Part shown: positions 1 to 9,228 of the stretch, piece after piece | Layout: every line of letters begins with the position of its first letter | Position numbering within the stretch: position 1 is the stretch's first letter | Assembly (NCBI GenBank): GCA_018780035.1 | Contig: JADMKE010000037.1 | Location: 20,624-84,623 of the forward strand | Origin: Candidatus Sericytochromatia bacterium | GTDB taxonomy: Bacteria; Cyanobacteriota; Sericytochromatia; UBA7694 | Direction of reading: 5' to 3' | Length of the DNA: 64,000 nucleotides | Made by a program: the position numbers and the translations under genes | The notes under the pieces: model-generated | The model's input: the letters and a program-made list of their open reading frames with translations, nothing else | What the model was told of the DNA's origin: nothing | Database searches by the model: none

Positions 1-2986
1 GACGGAGGGTAATTTTTGCTGCAAAAGCAGCATGATTGAAATCTTCAAATCCAGGTTGAATGGCACCATTAAACCCTCTCACTTGAAAAACAAAATGCAT
101 AGTATTATTCATCCCTGATCTAAAAAAAGGCGTAATATCGTAAGTTTTATAATCATTCCTTCCAAAGGTTTCTGCATATGTAGCAGGAGGCCCTATTGGC
201 TGTTGGTTGACGAAAACAGTTGCTTCATCATCTGCTTGAATATCCAATCTTACAGCGACAATATTACCTGGAGGAAGAAAGTAATCTCTTGAATAAAAAT
301 TATACAAACAGTTGCCACAAACAGCTGTTCCATTTTGATTGAGTTCAGACCAAATAGGCAAAACTTCTGCACCAGGAATGGATGGAATATCAATCTCATT
401 TAAATATTGAGGATTAATGACCGCATTTCTTTGGACTCCACTATTATCTGTCCACTTCCATGATGTGTTTGTAACAATGGTTTGCGTAAGGCAACTAGGG
501 TTTGAGTCTGTTATGTTTATGGAATGCAGAGTGTTCCCTCGAATCCAGCCAAGAACATTAATAGGGATTGAATACTCTATAATTACTCCGATACTTTGAG
601 CATTTGTAGACCAAAAGTTTTTTAATTGCTCATAGTTACTTGTTCCATTTAATTTAAATAAAAACTTTTGGGTCCCATTTTCCGTGAAATATACGTGGCT
701 GCCAGACTTAATTAAATAGCCACTGTGATTTTGAGCTTGATCTTGAGTGAGGCTAGTTATCACACGTGACATATCAGGTAGACGAATTGTCGTTGTTTTG
801 GATGTAAGATCTCCACACTTGATATGAGGCAGCGATTCTATGCAAGTAAATGTCCCGGACGTATCTTCTGAAGGGGGTGTTCTTAATTTTGTATCAGTAT
901 AAGAACGCCTAAAGGTATTATTATCAGAACCTAGAAATCCCAAAATATCTCCAGAAGTATTAGGTGTATGATTTAAGCTATTTACACGTGATTTCATTAA
1001 TGCAGCCATTCCGGAAATAATAGGAGCAGCAACACTCGTTCCTGAAAAATAATATATAGGACTTGCATTTTGTGTCCCAAAGTAAGGAATTCCACCATTT
1101 ATAAAATCTAAATCAGAGCGCCCCAAAGCAACAATAGACGTCCCTGGTGCCCATATATCTATTTTTCCGTAATTAGATCCAAATTCACGGATGCTATTAA
1201 TTGTTAAATTATCTGTTTCGTGCCTCCAGACAGCTCTTTCAATGTCATTTGGTGGATTAACTGTTAATGCATCTAGATCTGTTAGGGCTCCTACTGTAAT
1301 GACTTCGGGAAAAATTAATACGCCTTCTTGACTTGTTTCTCTTCCTGCAAACAATGCCCTATTAATATCCCAAGAACCATTACCTGCAGCTGCAATTACA
1401 ATTACACCAGCTTGATTAGCTGCTCTTAATGTACTTTGCATCCCAGAATACCAAGTATTGTTTTTGGTGTAAGTCGTCCAATCTTGTAAAAATGGATCTG
1501 GAGCACTTCCACCCAAGCTAAGATTAATTACATCTGCTTGAGCGCTTATAGCAAGTTCGATTGCAATTTTAACAGCATAAAAATGCGTAGGATGTACTTG
1601 AATTGGGATGATTCTTGCTCCTGGGGCTACTCCAGCTATTCCTACTTTATTATGGTGGTGAGCAGCTATAATTGAGCTTACAAAGGTTCCATGATGTGAT
1701 GCTAATATACTTTGATTTGGTATATGATATGTCTCTGCAAGTCGATCTGAAGTCCATTGACCTATTCTGATAGTTTTTGTGATTTCATCATATTTAAGTA
1801 ACCAGCCCTCGTCTAATAAAATCTGCCCATCTAAATCATTGCCTGGAAGCATATGATAATTTAATCCAGCAAATCCAGAGTCAATTACAGCTACACGTAT
1901 GGGGCGATCATGTTCAATATCATATCCATTAGAATAGTTCCAGGCTCTATTGATTTTTGTTGTGTGGTCGTTTAGCCAATAACTATTTTCAGCGTTGTAA
2001 CTGCCAGGGGCAGCTCCTGTCAATGGTATGTTATTTTCTTGGGTTACCAAACCGTCTGCATTGGGTGTAAGCATTGGATTAAAACTTACACTCGTAATAA
2101 AGTTTTTCAGCATCAATTCAGTAATAAATGTGAGTGTGCGGGCTGCCTCAAGATTTGCTAGAGATACTTTATTAACAACCATTTCTCGTTTAGGATGATT
2201 TTGATTTATAACTTCTAGGTTCGGTGTGAGTTTATTTACATCAATACGAGTCATATCAGGCATAATCAGATAAGAGCCATCTGAATCAGGACCATGAAGG
2301 ACACGAACCCCGTATTCTGTTTGTAATCTTTGCAAATTTTCCGAAATAGGTTTTGCTAGTTTTATCACCGCTTGGCCAGTAGCTACTGGATTGGCAGATA
2401 ATCCGTTCATAAAAATAGACACATCGCTGGTCTCAGGATCAGGAATATTTTGATTGCCCGGACGATCAGGAAAAGCTGAGCTGAGCTGTTGTGGAGGAAC
2501 AGGATCAAATACGATGTTTGAAGGTGGAGGTTCTGTGCAAACTGGAGAGTTTTTGGTTGCCGTGATTGTTGTGCCGTTTAAAGACCAAACAAGATTATTT
2601 TTTTCAAAAGTAACTTGAAAAACTGATTGAGGATATCGATTGCTTTGACCTGGTGCGAATAAAATAGGTTGACCTTGATTTTGATTGGTATGGTGGAAAT
2701 AATTATTGGGACCTATTGGGATTTCTACAGGGGTTGAGCTTTCATTAAAATACGAAAAATAGGCAATATGGGTTTTGTTTTGATTAATTCGGATGCAATC
2801 CAGAATCGGGCGTATACTTTTTTGAGGGGCAGAGGGGGGTTGTTTATTCTTCTGAACCAGTACTGAAAAACTATCTGATAAATTCATTTGTTTATTGAGT
2901 AGAGTTCCTGGTGGAGAACAACTTATGATAAGCAAACCAGCAACAAGAATAAAGTAACGAAAACAAGAATTGAAACTTAAGCCCAT
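1..2986 (-). CDS. Subtilisin-like (S8) serine protease lipoprotein, 3' end outside the window
   Basis: Open frame from ATG at 2986 (GAGGG ribosome site about 8 nt upstream) runs off the left edge, so the C-terminus is missing. Residues 1-23 form a lipoprotein signal ending in lipobox IISC (Cys23). A fervidolysin-like propeptide follows (motif TEYGVRVLHG). The S8 catalytic set is present: Asp in VAVIDSGFAG, His in SHHGTFVSS, oxyanion Asn in AAAGNGSWD, Ser in FSGTSVAAP. After the protease there is a beta-rich region whose last part (YDITPFFRSGMNNTMHF) looks like a jelly-roll carbohydrate- or protein-binding module. The gene is clearly more AT-rich than the genes from 3.4 kb on, which suggests recent acquisition (inference). 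It is a paralogue of the protease at 35058-39512 in signal, propeptide and catalytic layout. Target unknown. Confidence 0.9.
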   Translation of the reverse strand, partial: MGLSFNSCFRYFILVAGLLIISCSPPGTLLNKQMNLSDSFSVLVQKNKQPPSAPQKSIRPILDCIRINQNKTHIAYFSYFNESSTPVEIPIGPNNYFHHTNQNQGQPILFAPGQSNRYPQSVFQVTFEKNNLVWSLNGTTITATKNSPVCTEPPPSNIVFDPVPPQQLSSAFPDRPGNQNIPDPETSDVSIFMNGLSANPVATGQAVIKLAKPISENLQRLQTEYGVRVLHGPDSDGSYLIMPDMTRIDVNKLTPNLEVINQNHPKREMVVNKVSLANLEAARTLTFITELMLKNFITSVSFNPMLTPNADGLVTQENNIPLTGAAPGSYNAENSYWLNDHTTKINRAWNYSNGYDIEHDRPIRVAVIDSGFAGLNYHMLPGNDLDGQILLDEGWLLKYDEITKTIRIGQWTSDRLAETYHIPNQSILASHHGTFVSSIIAAHHHNKVGIAGVAPGARIIPIQVHPTHFYAVKIAIELAISAQADVINLSLGGSAPDPFLQDWTTYTKNNTWYSGMQSTLRAANQAGVIVIAAAGNGSWDINRALFAGRETSQEGVLIFPEVITVGALTDLDALTVNPPNDIERAVWRHETDNLTINSIREFGSNYGKIDIWAPGTSIVALGRSDLDFINGGIPYFGTQNASPIYYFSGTSVAAPIISGMAALMKSRVNSLNHTPNTSGDILGFLGSDNNTFRRSYTDTKLRTPPSEDTSGTFTCIESLPHIKCGDLTSKTTTIRLPDMSRVITSLTQDQAQNHSGYLIKSGSHVYFTENGTQKFLFKLNGTSNYEQLKNFWSTNAQSIGVIIEYSIPINVLGWIRGNTLHSINITDSNPSCLTQTIVTNTSWKWTDNSGVQRNAVINPQYLNEIDIPSIPGAEVLPIWSELNQNGTAVCGNCLYNFYSRDYFLPPGNIVAVRLDIQADDEATVFVNQQPIGPPATYAETFGRNDYKTYDITPFFRSGMNNTMHFVFQVRGFNGAIQPGFEDFNHAAFAAKITLR

Positions 2987-3173
2987 CTTACGCCCTCAAA
3001 ATTAACGATTTGTCAATTATTTTATTATTAATTGTAAATAATCTTTTTTGAATTTACAAATTAAATTCAGACAAGGATTTTTACTAACACTAGTTTATTG
3101 TAGAAAGGGGTACTGATACCCCATCCCTGACTTTGCTCAAGATTCACCTTGGTTTTCTTCTCATTCTCCCTTT
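2987..3173. other. AT-rich intergenic region upstream of the subtilase gene
   Basis: About 190 bases rich in A/T runs, holding the upstream region of the minus-strand protease. I see no coding sequence. The composition changes sharply to GC-rich sequence at about 3180, where the dehydrogenase remnant begins. Confidence 0.5.
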
Positions 3174-3362
3174 TTGCCATGCTCGATGATGGACTCGCCC
3201 ACGGTGGTTCAAACGGGCCTGAACGCCATGCTCAAAGGGGTGCCTTCGGTGGTGCCGGGCCTGCTCAACAAGGTCAGCGTTTTCTCCCTGCGCCTGATGA
3301 GCCGCTCGATGGCGACGGCAGTGGCTTATTTGACAATGCGCAGTGAGGGAACGGCGAAGTAG
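3174..3362 (+). pseudogene. C-terminal remnant of a short-chain dehydrogenase (SDR)
   Basis: The frame ending in TAG at 3360-3362 encodes about 57 residues that read like the end of an SDR of the DltE/YqjQ type: MDSPTVVQTGLNAMLKG, VVPGLLNKVSVFSLRL, then a basic helix. SDRs of that group end with a helix, a V/IVPG-N motif and an arginine-rich helix. No Rossmann nucleotide-binding region or Tyr-x-x-x-Lys site lies upstream; the sequence turns AT-rich and non-coding instead. I read it as the 3' stump of a gene whose front was lost, perhaps when the neighbouring AT-rich protease segment arrived. A stand-alone small peptide is less likely, because there is no convincing ribosome site. Confidence 0.55.
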
Positions 3363-3367
3363 GTTTT

Positions 3368-3396
3368 TTGCCCACAAGCCAAAGATCCGCTATGCT
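3368..3396 (+). promoter_or_regulatory. Candidate sigma-70 promoter of the NCS1 permease gene
   Basis: TTGCCC at 3368-3373 and TATGCT at 3391-3396 are 17 bases apart, followed at once by TATAAA. The predicted transcript would start about 30 bases before the ATG at 3434. Inferred from sequence only. Confidence 0.45.
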
Positions 3397-3433
3397 ATAA
3401 AGAAATTTCTCCGGCAATGTGAGGGTTTCAGGC

Positions 3434-4936
3434 ATGGCGACCACAAACGAAGATATCCGTGAACTGCAAGAAGACGTGAGTGCGTCGCCCTATTACAACG
3501 CCGATATGGCTCCCACAACGCGGGCCGAGCGCAAATGGGGTACCCGCGATATCGCGGCACTCTGGATTTCGATGTCGGCCTGTGTGCCCACCTATATGCT
3601 GGCCTCTTCACTGATCGAGCAGGGCATGAGCTGGATTCAGGCCGTGATCACGATCTTCCTCGGCAATGTGATTGTGCTCCTGCCGATGATCCTCAATGCC
3701 CATGCCGGAACCAAATACGGCATTCCCTTTCCGGTCTATTGCCGCGCCGCGTTTGGCATTTTGGGGGCCAATATTCCGGCGCTTTTGCGGGCCCTGGTGG
3801 CCTGTGGTTGGTTTGGCATTCAGGCCTGGATTGGCGGCTGGGCGATTTACAAAATGCTCGAAGTCTACAATCCCAGTTGGGCCCAATTGCCGAAGTTTTT
3901 TCTGGGCATCAGCCTGCCCCAATTGATCTGCTTTTTGTTTTTCTGGGCGATCAATATGTATGTGATTTACAAAGGCATTGACTCGATTCGGGTGCTGTTG
4001 AATATCAAAGCCCCGCTCTTGATTTTGCTGGGGCTGGCATTGCTGGCCTGGGCCTATGTGGCGGCTGGCGGGTTTGGCTCGATGTTTTCCAAACCCTCGG
4101 CCTTTGCCGAGGGCCAAGCCAAAGCAGGGCAATTCTGGGTCTTTTTCTTTCCGGCTCTGACGGCCATGGTCGGCTTTTGGGCCACCCTCTCGTTGAATAT
4201 TCCCGACTTTACCCGCTACGCCTATTCGCAAAAATCTCAGATCCTGGGGCAGGCGATTGGTTTGCCGCCCACAATGGGGCTTTACTCCTTTATTGGCGTG
4301 GCCGTGACCTCTGCTACCGTGGAGATCTATGGCAAAGCCATTTGGGACCCGGTTGAATTGCTGGCCCGTTTTACCCATCCGGTGGTGGTGGTGATTGCCA
4401 TGCTCTCATTGGGCATTGCTACCTTGGCCACCAATATTGCCGCCAATGTGGTCAGTCCCGCCAACGACTTTGCCCATCTCTGGCCCGAAAAAATCACCTT
4501 TCGGATTGGGGGGTATATCACGGGCGTGATTGGCATTTTGATTCAGCCCTGGAAATTGGTCTCGGATCCCACAGGCTATATCTTTAAATGGCTGGTGGCC
4601 TATTCTTCTCTGCTGGGCTCGATTGGCGGCATTTTGATTGCCGATTATTTCTTGATTCGCAAAACCGAATTGGATTTGGAAGGGCTCTATCGCAAAGAGG
4701 GGCCCTATTGGTATGGCGGGGGCTTTAACCCCAAGGCGGTGATTGCGCTGGTGTTGGGGATTGTGCCTTGTATTCCGGGCTTTCTTGGCACGATTGGCAT
4801 GCTCAAAGTCGCCCCCGTCTGGATCCAGATGTACAATTACGCTTGGTTTATCAGCTTTGGGATTTCGTTTGCGCTCTATGCCATCTTGATGAAAATGGGC
4901 GCTCCCACGCAGGCCTTGGCCAGCGCAGAGGCCTGA
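3434..4936 (+). CDS. NCS1-family nucleobase/hydantoin:cation symporter
   Basis: A 500-residue inner-membrane transporter of the nucleobase:cation symporter-1 family (Mhp1, allantoin and cytosine permeases). The N-terminal motif PTTRAERKWGTRDIAALW, the GWFGIQAWIGG segment in TM3 and WATLSLNIPDFTRYA in the middle are family hallmarks. About 12 membrane helices, the usual size. A GTG at 3419 is in frame, but the ATG at 3434 has GAGGG at 3421-3425 and starts with the typical hydrophilic tail, so I use it. The next gene begins on its stop codon (TGATG), so the two are translationally coupled. The substrate (uracil, allantoin, hydantoin or another) cannot be told from sequence, and no purine or hydantoin catabolic genes lie nearby. 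Confidence 0.93.
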   Translation: MATTNEDIRELQEDVSASPYYNADMAPTTRAERKWGTRDIAALWISMSACVPTYMLASSLIEQGMSWIQAVITIFLGNVIVLLPMILNAHAGTKYGIPFPVYCRAAFGILGANIPALLRALVACGWFGIQAWIGGWAIYKMLEVYNPSWAQLPKFFLGISLPQLICFLFFWAINMYVIYKGIDSIRVLLNIKAPLLILLGLALLAWAYVAAGGFGSMFSKPSAFAEGQAKAGQFWVFFFPALTAMVGFWATLSLNIPDFTRYAYSQKSQILGQAIGLPPTMGLYSFIGVAVTSATVEIYGKAIWDPVELLARFTHPVVVVIAMLSLGIATLATNIAANVVSPANDFAHLWPEKITFRIGGYITGVIGILIQPWKLVSDPTGYIFKWLVAYSSLLGSIGGILIADYFLIRKTELDLEGLYRKEGPYWYGGGFNPKAVIALVLGIVPCIPGFLGTIGMLKVAPVWIQMYNYAWFISFGISFALYAILMKMGAPTQALASAEA

Positions 4937-5304
4937 TGGCATTGGGGCTGGGTTTCTCGGGCTTGCTTTTGATTGGGCTTTGGGCGTCGGCAGGGCCTAT
5001 TCCCGCTGAGCCGGTGTGCCGTTTCCATTGGCAGGGCCAGACCCTCTATCTCAGTGGGCAAAACCCTGATGTTCAACTCGATGCCGCTCTGCTCTGCCAA
5101 GGTGATCCGTCGGTGGATTATGGCTCTTGCCAGCCTGTGAACTCCGATTGTGCCCGCTCAGCCGAGCGCAACTGTGTCTACGAACATCGGCAGGTTTCGC
5201 TGCGCAAGGCCACCCATTTGCGCTGTCTGATTCGTGAAGGCCCTTTGCGCGGGGCGGTTTATGGGCGTTTGCGCTTGGATCGCAAAGGCAAAAAGCCCGG
5301 TTAA
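4936..5304 (+). CDS. Small secreted six-cysteine protein, unknown function
   Basis: A 122-residue protein starting at an ATG that overlaps the stop of the NCS1 gene. It has a hydrophobic N-terminal segment (LGLGFSGLLLIGLWASA) that can act as a Sec signal or anchor. The mature part holds six cysteines (VCRF, LLCQ, GSCQ, DCAR, NCVY, LRCL), enough for three disulfides in the periplasm. The C-terminus is basic. I do not recognise a family. Its place between two permease genes, 29 bases before the GntP gene, suggests co-expression with them. Confidence 0.7.
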   Translation: MALGLGFSGLLLIGLWASAGPIPAEPVCRFHWQGQTLYLSGQNPDVQLDAALLCQGDPSVDYGSCQPVNSDCARSAERNCVYEHRQVSLRKATHLRCLIREGPLRGAVYGRLRLDRKGKKPG

Positions 5305-5333
5305 TTTGGTTCGAGAGGGGGATGTAGAAGCCT

Positions 5334-6719
5334 ATGTTGGGTATTTTCGGGATTTTTCTGTCTTTGGCGCTTTTAATTTATTTGGCCTATCGCGGGTTGA
5401 GTGTGTTGGTGTTGGCGCCACTGCTGGCGCTGCTGGCCGTGCTGATGAATGGGGGTGTGCCCCTGCTGGCCAGTTATACCGAAGTCTTTATGAAACACTT
5501 TGCCGGGTATGCCAAAGCTTATTTCCCGCTGTTTTTGCTGGGGGCGATCTTTGGCAAAATCATGGACGACTCAGGGGCTGCACGTTCGATTGCACATATG
5601 ATCGCCCAGCAATTGGGCCGCCAGCGCGCCGTGCTGGCGATTGTGCTGGCCTGTGCGTTGCTGACCTATGGCGGGGTCTCGCTCTTTGTTGTGGCCTTTG
5701 CGGTCTTTCCGATTGCTGCGGCTCTGTTTCGCGAGGCCCAGATTCCCAAGCGTTTGATTCCTGGGACCATTGCCCTGGGGTCGTTTACCTTTACCATGAC
5801 CGCTTTGCCCGGCTCGCCCCAGATTCAAAATGCGATTCCGATGAAATTCTTTGGTACCACAGCCTATGCGGCACCGATTATTGGGATTGTCAGTGGGTTG
5901 ATTATTTTTATCGGCGGCATGATTTGGCTGAATTTTCGCGTCAAACAGGCCGCGGTCAAAGGCGAGCGCTTTGGCACGGGGCCTTTGCCCGAATTGGCGC
6001 CCCCGTCCACCCACAGCCAGCCCCACTCGCCTGCTTTGCTGGCCCTGCTGCCGATTTTTGTGGTGCTGGTCTTGAATTTTGTCTTTTCGCAATATGTCTT
6101 TCCCAGTCAAGATGCAAGTTATCTGGCCAAAGCACCTTACGAAACCAATCTCAAAACCGTGATTGGTCAGTGGAGTCTGATCTGTGCCGTCTCGGCCGGG
6201 ATTGTCACGGCTTTGCTTTTGCAGTTTCGCTATATTGCCAGCATTCGTGAGAGCTTGAATCAAGGGGCTTTGGGTTCGCTGCTCGCGATTGCCAATACCT
6301 GTTCAGAGGTCGGCTATGGCAATTTGATCGCCACTTTGCCGGCTTTTGTGATTATTCAAAATGCCATGTTGGGGGTTTCCAGCAACCCGTTGATTGCGGA
6401 AGCCATATCCATCAGTGCCTTGGCGGGGATCACCGGTTCTGCTTCGGGGGGCATGAGCATTGCCCTGAATATCTTGGGCGAGCGCTACCTCGAAATGGCC
6501 CAGGCCACAGGCATCAATCCCCAGGCTTTGCACCGGGTGGCGGCGATTGCTTGCGGCAGTCTCGATACCTTGCCCCACAATGGGGCTGTTATTACTCTCT
6601 TGGCGATCTGTGGCCTGAGCCACCGCGAATCGTATGCGGATATTGGCATGGTGGCGGTGGTCATTCCCCTGCTGGCGACGATTGCGGCGGTGATTCTGGG
6701 TTCATTTGGCGTGGTTTAA
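5334..6719 (+). CDS. GntP-family organic acid permease
   Basis: A 461-residue membrane protein with about 12-14 helices of the GntP family, whose members carry gluconate, D-beta-hydroxybutyrate and related small acids. Supporting segments are LGAIFGKIMDDSGAARSIA, LTYGGVSLFVVAFAVFP and the late ITGSASGGMSIALNILGERY with DTLPHNGAV. It ends by overlapping the stop of the convergent CoA-transferase gene by four bases. Permeases of this family often sit beside CoA-transferases in hydroxybutyrate or short-chain acid use, so an acid such as 3-hydroxybutyrate or acetoacetate is a fair guess, but only an inference. Confidence 0.9.
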   Translation: MLGIFGIFLSLALLIYLAYRGLSVLVLAPLLALLAVLMNGGVPLLASYTEVFMKHFAGYAKAYFPLFLLGAIFGKIMDDSGAARSIAHMIAQQLGRQRAVLAIVLACALLTYGGVSLFVVAFAVFPIAAALFREAQIPKRLIPGTIALGSFTFTMTALPGSPQIQNAIPMKFFGTTAYAAPIIGIVSGLIIFIGGMIWLNFRVKQAAVKGERFGTGPLPELAPPSTHSQPHSPALLALLPIFVVLVLNFVFSQYVFPSQDASYLAKAPYETNLKTVIGQWSLICAVSAGIVTALLLQFRYIASIRESLNQGALGSLLAIANTCSEVGYGNLIATLPAFVIIQNAMLGVSSNPLIAEAISISALAGITGSASGGMSIALNILGERYLEMAQATGINPQALHRVAAIACGSLDTLPHNGAVITLLAICGLSHRESYADIGMVAVVIPLLATIAAVILGSFGVV

Positions 6720-8653
6720 TTTTCAGCGGTGTCCAGGTCTGAAAGGGCCTCGCGAGCCTCGGCAAAACCTGGATAAACAGGGGTGTTGACGGCTTTAAAG
6801 CGCTGTCCGAGTTGGCGCCGGAAAAAGGCCTGGGTCGAATAGCGGGTCGAAGACAAAAAGAACTGCTCTTGGTTGTATTGGATCATGTCCAAAAAAGCCT
6901 TTTCTTGGCTGGGATTGAGGTTAAAATTGTCGTAATTGACGATCACATTGACCTTGTGTCCGAGGCCCGAAAAGAGCTTGCGCAAATAGCTGCTGAGCTG
7001 GTGCATGTCGAATTCATTCTCGATCTGCAGGCCTTCAAAATTGGCGTAAAAGAGCTTGCTCTGGGGCTCGTAATGAAAGCGGTCGCGTAGTGGAATGGTG
7101 GCGCGCTCACGCAGGCCCATCTCCACTGTTTTAAACAGCCTTACATCCATTTCTTTGGGTTTGCCCGGCAGATGTGGTGCAAAGCCCATCTGGGCCAGAA
7201 TATCCCGCTCCAAATCGAGACCGGGGGCGATCTCGGTCAGGGTCAGGCCTTCGGGGCGCAGCTCAAACACCGCCCGCTCGGTGATATACCTGACTTTTTG
7301 GCCTTTTTCCAGTGCATATTGCCCGTTGAAGGTCAAATGGGACACCGCTTCGACAAATTTCTGACCGCTGCCCTCTTTGAGGATCTTTAAGCGGTTGCCA
7401 CTGATTTCGAGCTGGGCGCGGGAATTAAAGGTGCCCAAAAAATAGACCTCGCGGGCATTTTGGCTGATATTAATAAAACCACCCGCGCCCGCCAATTTAC
7501 CCCCAAAGCGGCTGACATTGACATTGCCTGCTTTGTCGACCTCTGCCAAACCCAAAAAGGCCTGATCGAGGCCGCCGCCGTCGTAAAAGTCGAATTGGGC
7601 AGGTTGGTCGATAATCGCGGAGGCATTGGCTACAGCCCCAAAGCTTTTGCCGCCCGCGGGAATGCCACCAATCCCTCCGGGCTCGACGGTCAGAGTAATG
7701 TATTCCAGCACATCTTCTTCTTGGGCCACCGCCGCCACGCCTTCGGGCATGCCGATGCCCAAATTGACCACTGCGTTCATTTTGAGTTCCAGGGCCGCCC
7801 GCCGGGCGATGATCTTGCGCTCGTTCAGGGGCAGTGTGGCCAGCCCTTTGGCGCCGACGCGGATCTCGCCCGTATAGGCTGGGTTGTATTGCTCGGCAAA
7901 GGTCTGCCAATGGTTTTCAGGCTGGGCCACCACCACACAGTCCACCAAAATACCGGGAATTTTGATCATTTGCGGATGCAAGTGGTGGCGCTCGGTCATG
8001 CGCTCAACCTGCACAATCACAATCCCACCTGAATTTTTGACGGCCTGGGCAATTGCCAGACTCTCTAAGCTCAGGGCCTCTTTTTCGCAGGAGATATTGC
8101 CCTCTTGATCCGAAGTGGTGCCGCGCAGCAGGGCCACGGTCAGGGGGAATGCCGGGAAAAACAAATACGCTTGGCCTTTGAGGGTCAGCAATTCAACCCG
8201 ATCTGTGTGGGTGATGTCGTTGAGTTTGCCGCCGCCGTTGCGCGGATCGACAAAGGTGTGCAGACCCACGTGGGTGATCGTGCCCGGTTTGCCTGCCGCA
8301 ATATCGCGAAAGAGATGTGAGACCACCCCCTGGGGGAAATTATAGGCCTCGATCTTGTTGGTCAAAGCGAGATCCGCGAGTTTGGGCACGAGTCCCCAAT
8401 GGGCACCAATCACACACTTTACAAGGCCTTCATGGGCCAAATGATTCAGCCCTTTGTCTTTGCCATCGCCCTGCCCGGCGGCATAAACCAGGTTGAGATT
8501 GCGCGGGCAGCCACTGGCCAAAAAGCGTTTTTCCAAAGCGATGGCCAATTCTTCGGCAAAGCCACTGCCGACAAAACCGCCTGTCACCACCGTATCTCCA
8601 TCGGCGATCAGGGCCATGGCTGCTTCTGCGGAAACCTGTTTGTTGCGCTGCAT
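6716..8653 (-). CDS. Acyl-CoA:acetate/3-ketoacid CoA-transferase, fused alpha-beta, with C-terminal extension
   Basis: A family I CoA-transferase with both halves in one chain, as in E. coli YdiF. It moves CoA between short-chain acyl-CoA and acids through a gamma-glutamyl-CoA thioester. Domain alpha starts at residue 3 with the glycine loop GGFVGSGFAEE (25-35). Domain beta carries the catalytic glutamate Glu324 in TVEPGGIGGIPAGG. The core ends near residue 520. A further 120 or so residues (from FHYEPQSKLFYANFEG to the end) exceed the roughly 530-residue length of YdiF; the motif VNYDNFNLNP and RYSTQAFFRRQLG lie in this part, function unknown to me. Likely partner in acid use with the convergent GntP permease. 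Confidence 0.9.
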   Translation of the reverse strand: MQRNKQVSAEAAMALIADGDTVVTGGFVGSGFAEELAIALEKRFLASGCPRNLNLVYAAGQGDGKDKGLNHLAHEGLVKCVIGAHWGLVPKLADLALTNKIEAYNFPQGVVSHLFRDIAAGKPGTITHVGLHTFVDPRNGGGKLNDITHTDRVELLTLKGQAYLFFPAFPLTVALLRGTTSDQEGNISCEKEALSLESLAIAQAVKNSGGIVIVQVERMTERHHLHPQMIKIPGILVDCVVVAQPENHWQTFAEQYNPAYTGEIRVGAKGLATLPLNERKIIARRAALELKMNAVVNLGIGMPEGVAAVAQEEDVLEYITLTVEPGGIGGIPAGGKSFGAVANASAIIDQPAQFDFYDGGGLDQAFLGLAEVDKAGNVNVSRFGGKLAGAGGFINISQNAREVYFLGTFNSRAQLEISGNRLKILKEGSGQKFVEAVSHLTFNGQYALEKGQKVRYITERAVFELRPEGLTLTEIAPGLDLERDILAQMGFAPHLPGKPKEMDVRLFKTVEMGLRERATIPLRDRFHYEPQSKLFYANFEGLQIENEFDMHQLSSYLRKLFSGLGHKVNVIVNYDNFNLNPSQEKAFLDMIQYNQEQFFLSSTRYSTQAFFRRQLGQRFKAVNTPVYPGFAEAREALSDLDTAEN

Positions 8654-8879
8654 ATATGGTGTTTACCCCTGGCTTTTTTTTACAGTTTAAACCCAGACCG
8701 AGTGCCTGTACACTGCCTGAACACCGCGCAAAGCAAATCTTATCGCTCAAACTCCTACCCGTTTTGGCAAAAGATCTGCTATTCTGATCTCAAACGTCAT
8801 TTCCCAACTTTCGGGTTATTATTTTTGTGTCTTTGCTCTGCTCAGAGATCAAATCTTCGGCTTTGTCTCTGGTTTGCTT
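8654..8879. other. Intergenic region between CoA-transferase and rpmB
   Basis: About 225 non-coding bases between divergent genes, ahead of the rpmB promoter. It must hold the promoter of the CoA-transferase gene, but I could not pick a convincing pair of boxes. No RNA gene seen. Confidence 0.4.
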
Positions 8880-8908
8880 TTGACGCGTCCCCGATTTTGT
8901 GATATAGT
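8880..8908 (+). promoter_or_regulatory. Sigma-70 promoter of rpmB-rpmG
   Basis: TTGACG at 8880-8885 and TATAGT at 8903-8908 with a 17-base spacer, about 40 bases before the rpmB start. A close match to the consensus, as expected for ribosomal protein genes. Confidence 0.7.
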
Positions 8909-8949
8909 GTTAACTTCAATTAAAAGAAATATTAAAGGACCGATGCATC

Positions 8950-9189
8950 ATGAGAGCATGTGACATTTCCGGAAAGAAATACAACAATGCCAACCGGGTC
9001 AGCCACTCCAACCGGAAGACCAAGCATCGTCAGCAAGCCAACCTGCAGTGGAAGCGGTTCTGGATTCCCGAAGAAAAGCGCTGGGTGCGTCTGCGTGTTT
9101 CCACCAAGGTGATCAAAACCATTACCAAATATGGTTTGCTGTCTACGATTCGCCGGTATGGGGCCAATGCCGCCCTGGTTCAAAAATAA
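8950..9189 (+). CDS. rpmB: 50S ribosomal protein L28 (bL28)
   Basis: A 79-residue basic protein. It shows the bL28 order CDISGKK, NRVSHSNRKTK, QQANLQWKRFW and RLRVSTKVIKTITKYG. The central QQANLQWKR and WVRLR stretch resembles cyanobacterial L28, one of the hints for a cyanobacteria-related host. The start at 8950 follows AAAGGAC at 8934-8940. It is co-transcribed with rpmG 39 bases downstream, a common pairing. Confidence 0.96.
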   Translation: MRACDISGKKYNNANRVSHSNRKTKHRQQANLQWKRFWIPEEKRWVRLRVSTKVIKTITKYGLLSTIRRYGANAALVQK

Positions 9190-9228
9190 CAGGCCCACGC
9201 CTCAACCCACTGAAAGGAAACGCAAATC

